From the NCBI GenBank assembly GCA_949128115.1, contig OX421962.1, positions 61,111,787 through 61,175,786 of the forward strand: a stretch of 64,000 nucleotides of DNA, given 5' to 3'. Below are positions 57,576 through 64,000 of the stretch, piece after piece. Made by a program: the position numbers and the translations under genes. The notes below the pieces were generated by a model that saw only the letters and a list, made by a program, of their open reading frames with translations, searched no databases and was not told the origin of the DNA. The first letter of the stretch is position 1, and every line of letters starts with the position of its first letter. This DNA comes from Anaspis maculata (taxonomy: Eukaryota > Arthropoda > Insecta > Coleoptera > Scraptiidae).

Positions 57576-58274
57576 CCTTCCGCGTGTTTTCCGTGTGCTC
57601 CGGAATGTCTGCACCTCCGCCAAAGTGGACAGATGTGCCCTGATCGAGCGTTTGAGTCCCCAATAAGTTTCATGTACACGCACGCTCCAATATGCACGGG
57701 ATCGCCGCTCATAACAATATCTTTTTGTGGAACTGACGGTAAGTTGTTGAACTTTTTAGAAGGCATTGTGCACCGTTAAGCTACATTCATACAAGGGGTT
57801 GTGCAGTGCTGTTGTCGTGCAGTGCTATTGCATAAAGTTTGAACCATGTAAATAAATACAATCATTCAGATACAAAAATGGCGTGTACCACGCGTGCTAA
57901 GCCGTTGCCAGTTGTTGCCAATGTTTGCAAACTTTAAACTTTTGGCACGGCACTGGCACGCACCCAAATAGCTCGCCAATAGACCTTTTCGGAAAAGAGA
58001 GACAGATGCGTGCGCGTTCGTACCGCGCAATTGGTGGTGTCTAGCTATGGGCGATTTACATTTAAAAAACGCCACCTGGTGTAGAGCTCGGTACTTGATC
58101 GTGGAGGAATTTTTTGAGAGGAACACTAGTCCAGTCAAATTAAGCAAAAGTCGGGCCAAACCGAAAATAAATTCGGAAGTCAACGAAATTTACTGAATCG
58201 ACGCAGAATTTAACGTAGAACAACATACTGAAATTCCCGAAAATTCCAAGGGTTGGAATTTTTTTTTGTATACG
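57576..58274. other. Unassigned DNA with the second 53-bp repeat
   Basis: A minus-strand frame of 65 codons (57569-57766) ends in a Cys/His-rich stretch that may belong to the same retroelement as the candidate LTR. 57866-58183 has another short frame without a domain. Confidence 0.3.
58050..58102 (+). repeat. 53-bp exact dispersed repeat, copy 2
   Basis: Identical to 23755-23807, in the same orientation. Confidence 0.8.
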
Positions 58275-59235
58275 CTCTCCAAAATGGTTATTTCGCGAAT
58301 TGTTTTGAGTCCGCAAAATACGTCTTTAGCGGACTAGTCCTTTAAAGGTAACTAGGCAACACTTTAGAGGACTGAATTATTTGTTTATTGGAATTTGCCA
58401 TTCAACATCTTCATTCACAATAGTCACACTATTTTTCTTTTTCCATTCGATGAATAAATCATATTCTCGCTCATTTTGCGTGCAAGACTTTGCTGGAAGA
58501 AAATCGGGGACAATGTTCTTTGCTTTTTCCAAAAAATATCTATTGGAACTTCATCCAATTTTTTTTGTTCGATTTGAAAACTAGTCATAATAAAATAGGT
58601 TGCCATATAACACTGTAATAATTCAGCCAGAGTGATTATGAAACAAATTCATGTAAACTCCTGCTTGAACTACAACAGCTAATGGGTACTGCTTGAAGAA
58701 GTTGAAAGCCGAGTCTCTAAGGGCGGATGAGTCCGCTAAAGCATTTTGCGTACGTGTTGCATACAATGTTTTTTGGTATAAGCTCTCCAAACCCTCTTCA
58801 ACTTCTTGAAGCAGTACCTATTAGCTGTTGTAGTTCAAGCAGGAATTTACATGAATTTTACCCATAATCACGCTGACTGAATTGTTGTGGTATGGCAACC
58901 TATTTTATCATGACTAGTTTTCAAATCGAACAAAAAAAATGGATGACGTTCCAATAGATATTTCGGGAAAAGCAAACAGCATTGTCCTCCATTTTCTTCC
59001 AGCAAAGTCTTGCACGCAATATGAGCGAGAATATGATTTATTCATCGAATGGAAAAAGAAAAATGGTGTGCATGAATATGTATTGTGAATGAAGATGTTG
59101 AATGGCATATTCCAATAAACAAATAGTTCATTCCTCTAAAGTGTTGCCTGGTTACCTTTAAAGGACTAGTCCGCTAAAGACGTATTTTGCGGACTCAAAA
59201 CAATTCGCAAAATAACTATTTTTGGAGAGTCATTT
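58275..59235. repeat. 961-bp foldback
   Basis: 'aaaatacgtctttagcggac' at 58315-58334 is complementary to 59168-59187. 'cctgcttgaactacaacagc' (58660-58679) pairs with 58824-58843. The centre is near 58755 and carries 'agtccgctaaagcattttgc'. The short frames of 60-67 codons in the two arms are mirror images. Confidence 0.9.
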
Positions 59236-60119
59236 CGGAGGGGGGGGGGGTAGTGAGAAAATGGTGAGATTTTACTTCCTTAGTCCCTTCTCTTTCCATT
59301 TTTCAAAGTGATTTCGGGGAACTGTTTGTGAAAGACTATTTAGTAGAAATTATTATCAACCATTGGAGGTGAACTTGACCTCTTTGCAATATACAGAGTG
59401 GATACGGAAGGCTCAAAAACAGCGACATTCAGGCTACAAATGTTACCAACTTTGGCTAACTCAGATTCGACACGAAATGAAAAAATTACCAAGACATGTG
59501 AATGATACAAAGGTACCTGAGCCTGGACAAACACTGGCTATACCTTTACTTTTGGGGTGGAATAGATGGTGGAATAGATAGATAGAAAATTTATTCGCTG
59601 CAATAACAATTACAGGAAAAGTCGAACATGACGAAGATAATAATAAAACATCAACAATATAAATAACAATACCACATAATGACAAATATTTAGACGAACA
59701 ATGTACAAATTAAAAGCATTCGAGATTCAGGTTTCAGCTAAGAAACTCGTCAACACTGTAGAAAGTATTCTCCCAAAGATAGTCTTGGAGATATCTTGGA
59801 TATCTCACTAAAATAAAAATCGGTTGTGTCACCCCAAGACTTTCCCGACTAGTAGCCAGGAACATATGGGAATTTTCATTCGAAACGCCTTTCCGGGTGG
59901 AAAGTTAGAATTAGAGAGAAGATTGAAAATATTTTGCAGGAAATTGGAAATTTTGTCAGGAAAATTTGAATTTTTCGCGAAAGCCTCAAATCTTACTCCC
60001 ACTCATTGTAAAAATTGTCAATTAAGGCTTCACTTTGAGCTCTATCATTCAAGTCCGGTCTCGAGAACCCAGGCCGGTTTTACATTTTCAACCGGAAAAT
60101 TCCCGGGAAATGAAAAAAA
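59236..60119. other. Unassigned DNA
   Basis: A G-run of eleven lies at 59240-59250. Short 'gatggtggaatagatagata' text is near 59564-59583. No gene was recognised. Confidence 0.3.
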
Positions 60120-60310
60120 AATTGCCCATTGCCCACCCTTGGGGACATCAGCTATCTATCAAAAAAAGTTCTTAGGCTCTAGCTTCATTCCTCGAGGAGG
60201 AGTACAACTTCTTAATTTCTACACGGACAGACAGACAGACGGACAGACAGACGGACGGACAGACAGACAAACCGGCCATATAAGCGTCATTTTCTTACGA
60301 AAATGCGCTA
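60120..60310 (-). repeat. Inverted copy of the CTGTCTGT/TCCG block
   Basis: The complement of 39400-39560 text recurs here: 'cccttggggacatcagctat', 'acttcttaatttctacacgg', 'acagacagacggacagacag', 'aaaccggccatataagcgtc'. The 184-codon frame at 59824-60378 that runs through it is a translation of repeat sequence. Confidence 0.85.
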
Positions 60311-62039
60311 AAAATTGCTTGGAAATATCCAAGAACCAGTTACCTCTTGTTTATGGTCGTTCGTTACCTCTTGTTTAAAGAAAAAAAGTGGAAATCTGTT
60401 CACGGGATGAAAAGTTGGAAGATTTGCAGCTTTTCCAGAAAGGAAAACTCGAAAACCGTGATTTCAAAAGTTTTCTCTCCAAAAATTTATTCAATCTTTT
60501 CCCCACTTCCATTCCAAGCATCTTTGATGCACCTAAAATGAATATTCCGTGGGGCTCACTGCATGCCAAAGTTTGCACTGCAGTTTTTTTAAGTTTACGG
60601 AATGTGTAAATTTTATTTTGAAAAAATTACCGTCGGAAAACCGGAACCGTGTCGATTTTAAAAATGGATCCACACGACGCCCAATCCAATCTACTTTTGA
60701 TCAGTTGTAATTTTTCCGAAAAGGTTGATCCCCGAGCAGAAATGAATTATTGAGTGGAGTCCTGCATCAAAAGCGAATTGTCCTGATCAAAACACGGGCG
60801 AGAGGCCCTCCCGGGCGGCAACGGCTAGGAAAATTTTTCAAATTCATAACGCCCTGCTGGAAAATGATGAGAATATGCAGCTGCAGACCTAATTTGACTC
60901 TTGTGTCATGTGTTGCTCTCTGCTAAATTTGGTTCCAATCCATCGGATAGATTTTGAATAATTAAATGGTAAAGTATTGAACTTGGACATGTTTTATTAG
61001 TCGACAGATGACAGATAAAGCAATACTTTCAACAGTTCTGAACACAGTTTTTCAAGGGCTTTCAAATAACATATTGCAAGCCGAGTTCCGAGCGTAATAG
61101 CCTCTGACATTTTTGTTGATAGTGATAGTTCTGTTTGACAGATGACAGCAAAAAACTATTGGGCTCATTCCACGGAAAAGCAAAGTCCACATACCAAATT
61201 TAAGTCGATCGGATCAACGGTTCGACAGTTATCGTGAAAGATCACAGACACACAGCCAGACATCATTCTGGAAAGGGTCTTAATCGTTTTGGAGGACCTC
61301 AAAATGGATATATCCGTCAAAATCTCAAAACTTTCTTTCTGCACGATTACAATACTTTCCCTTCCATGTCGATGGGAGGCCGGGGAAGTAAAATGAATCC
61401 GCATTCTCATGTAATAGTAGGTAACTCTTATGATTATTCTATTCTATTGTTTCTTTCCATATTTGCGCACGTGGATATTGAGCATTGTAATCTGAATAAT
61501 TATTTATGTCGATTTATTACCTATAGGTACTTATGCACAGTAAAGTGCATCCCTATAATAATTATGACAGAATAAAAAATCCATTTGAGATTGAGAGTGT
61601 GAATCAGTATGGGAGCAGGTAGTACCTATGCCTGTACTTATAGGTTTTTGTGTTGGTTTTTGTCTTCTGGGAAAAGACACCATAGGTACCATTAATGACA
61701 GTCAAAAAATTGTCGGATTTTGAAGTGTAGATTTTTACCTGACCTGACACTATCGCCACAGGCCAATAATTAATTGTCACACTTTTTTAACCGTGATAAT
61801 ACGTGCCTACCGATTTCATGCTTCAGGCCGAAAAATCTTGTCTTTTTACGGGAGAAACAAATCAAAAGTAAATTTCTCTCAAGGCTGTGTAAGGGTGAGG
61901 CTGCCTAATTTAATTTCGCAACGGCTGATTTCACCAATTTAACTCTGTCCGACGGCATTTTCAAGAAGCGTAATTTTCAATCAAGCATAAAGTACGAATA
62001 AAGTACCTATGTCAAAATTTCAAAATTCGAAAGACTCGA
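60311..62039. other. Unassigned DNA
   Basis: 61225-61400 has 'cacagacacacagccagaca' followed by text ('ctttctttctgcacgattac') that looks like another member of the CAGACAGA-flanked repeat group. No gene was recognised. Confidence 0.3.
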
Positions 62040-62252
62040 ATTTTTTTTCAAAATTCTTGTATTTTTTTTGAAAAAAGACCTTTATTCTCTTGCCAGCCCA
62101 GATTTGAATAACCCATTTTTTTGTGATATTTTTTGCTGCACAGATTTGACAGAAATTCACGCCACAAGAATCTATCTGTTTCTCTTTCGCTCTGCATCTA
62201 ATCAGCAGTCTGTTTCAGCTATTTTTTATGCTAGGAAATGCCGTCCTCAAAT
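62040..62252 (-). repeat. CCTTAAGGACGG element, copy 3
   Basis: The complement of the 21.9-kb and 22.4-kb copies: 'acgccacaagaatctatctg', 'cagtctgtttcagctatttt' and 'ctaggaaatgccgtcctcaa'. Only one terminus is present. Confidence 0.75.
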
Positions 62253-62417
62253 TGAAAACGCGCTCACTATTATATTTATCCATTGTTAATTGTTTCTCAG
62301 CACATAGGTACCTATTGCATACCAGCACAGCTCATTGGGTGCCTATTTTAAACCCTGCGATACAATGGGAATACTCTATGTAATGTGTGGTAATAGTTGT
62401 CTGAGTACCTACAATGA

Positions 62418-62438
62418 TTATTATTATTAAAATTATTA

Positions 62439-62485
<47 letters not shown>

Positions 62486-62487
62486 GA
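62418..62487. repeat. ATT trinucleotide microsatellite
   Basis: About 23 ATT units with two interruptions near the left side. On the other strand it translates as poly-Asn, which explains a short Asn-rich frame. Confidence 0.95.
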
Positions 62488-64000
62488 AAAGTGTTTTTAA
62501 TTTGCTTCGCAGATTTACTGATTCATCATTATCAGCTGCAGTCGTCAAATCGCAATAGTGGTAAGCACACAGATTCAGTTCTATGAGTTTCCAAAAACTT
62601 CCAGGACAAGTCCTCCTTGGTGCGTGATTTTTTAGCGCACTTTTCCTTTTGGGAATTCCTTATTAGCGGGCGCTTCCAACCGCCCGTCTTGTATCTCCTA
62701 AATAACGAGTCATAGACCCTACATTTTTTTTTACCGAAACTTATGGCAAACTTTTTCTTTGAAAAGTACAAAGTCTAGTACCTACTGAAATTAAAGAAAA
62801 TGGTAGGAAGTTTTACGTCCGGAATTTTCCAGTTGTTTTCACGCTGTTTTATCATATAGGTATTAGGTATTTATTTATTTGCATGCATGTCTTGCACGCC
62901 TAATTAGGCAAGATATAGAACCTATAAATTATTATGCACCTAATTATAGTTCCTACCTATCTGTATCCACCTATCCTACAACAATACGAGTGGTGAAGTG
63001 TTTTTTACGCTTGACTTTGACCTTTGGACTATCTACAACCTATCACCTGGCTTTATTATTATTAGGAATTACCTACTTTCAGTCTTTATCGTGCATTATT
63101 TTAACAGTAGCCGATTATGTTCTAAATATTTTGCTAAGCATGTTGCTTCTCCAGCCATCCTCCACTTGAACTTTAGACGCTCATGCCACATTTTTCCACT
63201 TTTCCATAGGTACTCGAAATATTCAATTATAGAATTAGATTTTTCGCGACTATTTTGCTATGAGTATTTATTTATGTTTAGTTCACAGTTTGGCTTAGTC
63301 ATGCCAGGTGCAGCTGGGAGTATAGCCAAAGTCGATTTCAAATTAACCACACCAAAATTTCACGTTTTTGACACACAAAATTTTTCACAAGTTTGATATT
63401 CGATATTTTTTGAACAGATTGATGGATTCCGACGACTTTTATTTTGTAGAGTGATTCTTTGAGAATATTCTCGTATGATAACTCCTTTCCAAGGAGTAAA
63501 CCGCAGACCGACATGCTGTACCTACACTAATAATTTCCGGTTTCCTAGTAATACTCCATTATAGTACAAGAAAGATAGATTTCAACCTCGGAAAAAATAT
63601 GGACGTCCTGAAAATTTGATATTTTGTTCAGAATTGAGTGCCCTACAACAAATCCAAAATCGCCAAAAATCGCACCCGGGGGTTTTGAGTTATTGGAGGG
63701 GGGGTAAAAAATTGCAGGTAAAAATGGAGGGGATGGAGCCCGTCAATCCATTAGATACGAATACATTATAGTCCGACGTATCATATCCTATTGATACTAT
63801 TTTTGCACAAAAAGTGTCCATCATTGTTGAAGAGGAGTAGTGGGGGGGGCGAAGCTCTGCTAGGTGGTCCATTTTGTTTTTCTGGCCATGTAGAACCGAT
63901 CACGACAAGTTTGGTATCTTTTCCGACTAAATTCAATCTCCTGAACTCATATTCGATGTGTAAATACGGATGAAAACAAGTTTAAACAAGTTAACTTAAG
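62488..64000. other. Unassigned DNA to the window edge
   Basis: AT-rich. Frames at 62879-63169 and 62998-63396 overlap and have hydrophobic or low-complexity text without a domain I recognise. No repeat match was noticed. Confidence 0.3.

Noticed and set aside
59824..60378. 184-codon plus-strand frame with TDRQTDGQTD
   Set aside because: It passes through a dispersed repeat whose simple-sequence tract gives the TDRQTD peptide. The 39.4-kb copy gives the same peptide on the other strand.
62348..62548. Asn-rich short protein
   Set aside because: Produced by the ATT microsatellite at 62418-62487.

Overview
This window is eukaryotic nuclear DNA, almost certainly from an insect. It is intron-containing and AT-rich. 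Its only clear functional genes are three acyl-CoA desaturases of the insect membrane type, and most of the rest is transposon-derived. The many short tracts of the TAGGTACCTAC type and the desaturase style suggest a sternorrhynchan hemipteran such as a mealybug or an aphid relative. That placement is inference and weakly held.

Layout: 1-640 is a copy of a dispersed repeat also found at 11.9-13.2 kb. 652-5290 is a long foldback repeat with two younger palindromes nested in it. 5500-6215 holds the C-terminal half of a divergent desaturase-like gene on the plus strand that has lost metal-binding histidines. 6490-10160 is a run of about 335-bp tandem repeats whose third copy is split by a 2741-bp element. 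That element has inverted arrays of a 15-16-bp repeat around a tandem-repeat core. 10423-11626 is a hAT-like element with a perfect 8-bp target duplication. 11.7-17.2 kb is a chain of foldbacks with reverse transcriptase remnants, a small hAT-type MITE and an ATCGATAT microsatellite.

18045-21520 is a 3.5-kb foldback that carries a broken copy of a multicopy family with a GCDTT motif and a cysteine-rich tail. 21.5-33.6 kb holds further MITEs and foldbacks. One of these is a 753-bp insertion whose ends look like recombination signal sequences (CACAGTG, 23-bp spacer, A-rich nonamer) and whose target site is a 5-bp duplication.

The three desaturase genes lie head to tail on the minus strand at 34510-35638, 40820-42053 and 47448-48618. 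Each has two coding exons, a first coding exon of exactly 214 nt, and a splice acceptor directly before the ATG, which implies a 5' UTR intron. They are recent tandem duplicates. Their products would insert a double bond into fatty acyl-CoAs in the endoplasmic reticulum, feeding membrane lipid, storage fat or wax and pheromone synthesis. The DNA between them holds more foldbacks, a tRNA-derived SINE-like sequence, minisatellites and a 5'-truncated LINE with a 14-bp target duplication.

From 48.9 kb to the end there is no recognisable functional gene. The main items are a 2062-bp hAT element with a perfect 8-bp duplication, a candidate solo LTR, a 961-bp foldback and an ATT microsatellite. Boundaries of repeats were judged by eye from matching arms and may be off by a few bases, or by tens of bases where arms are diverged.
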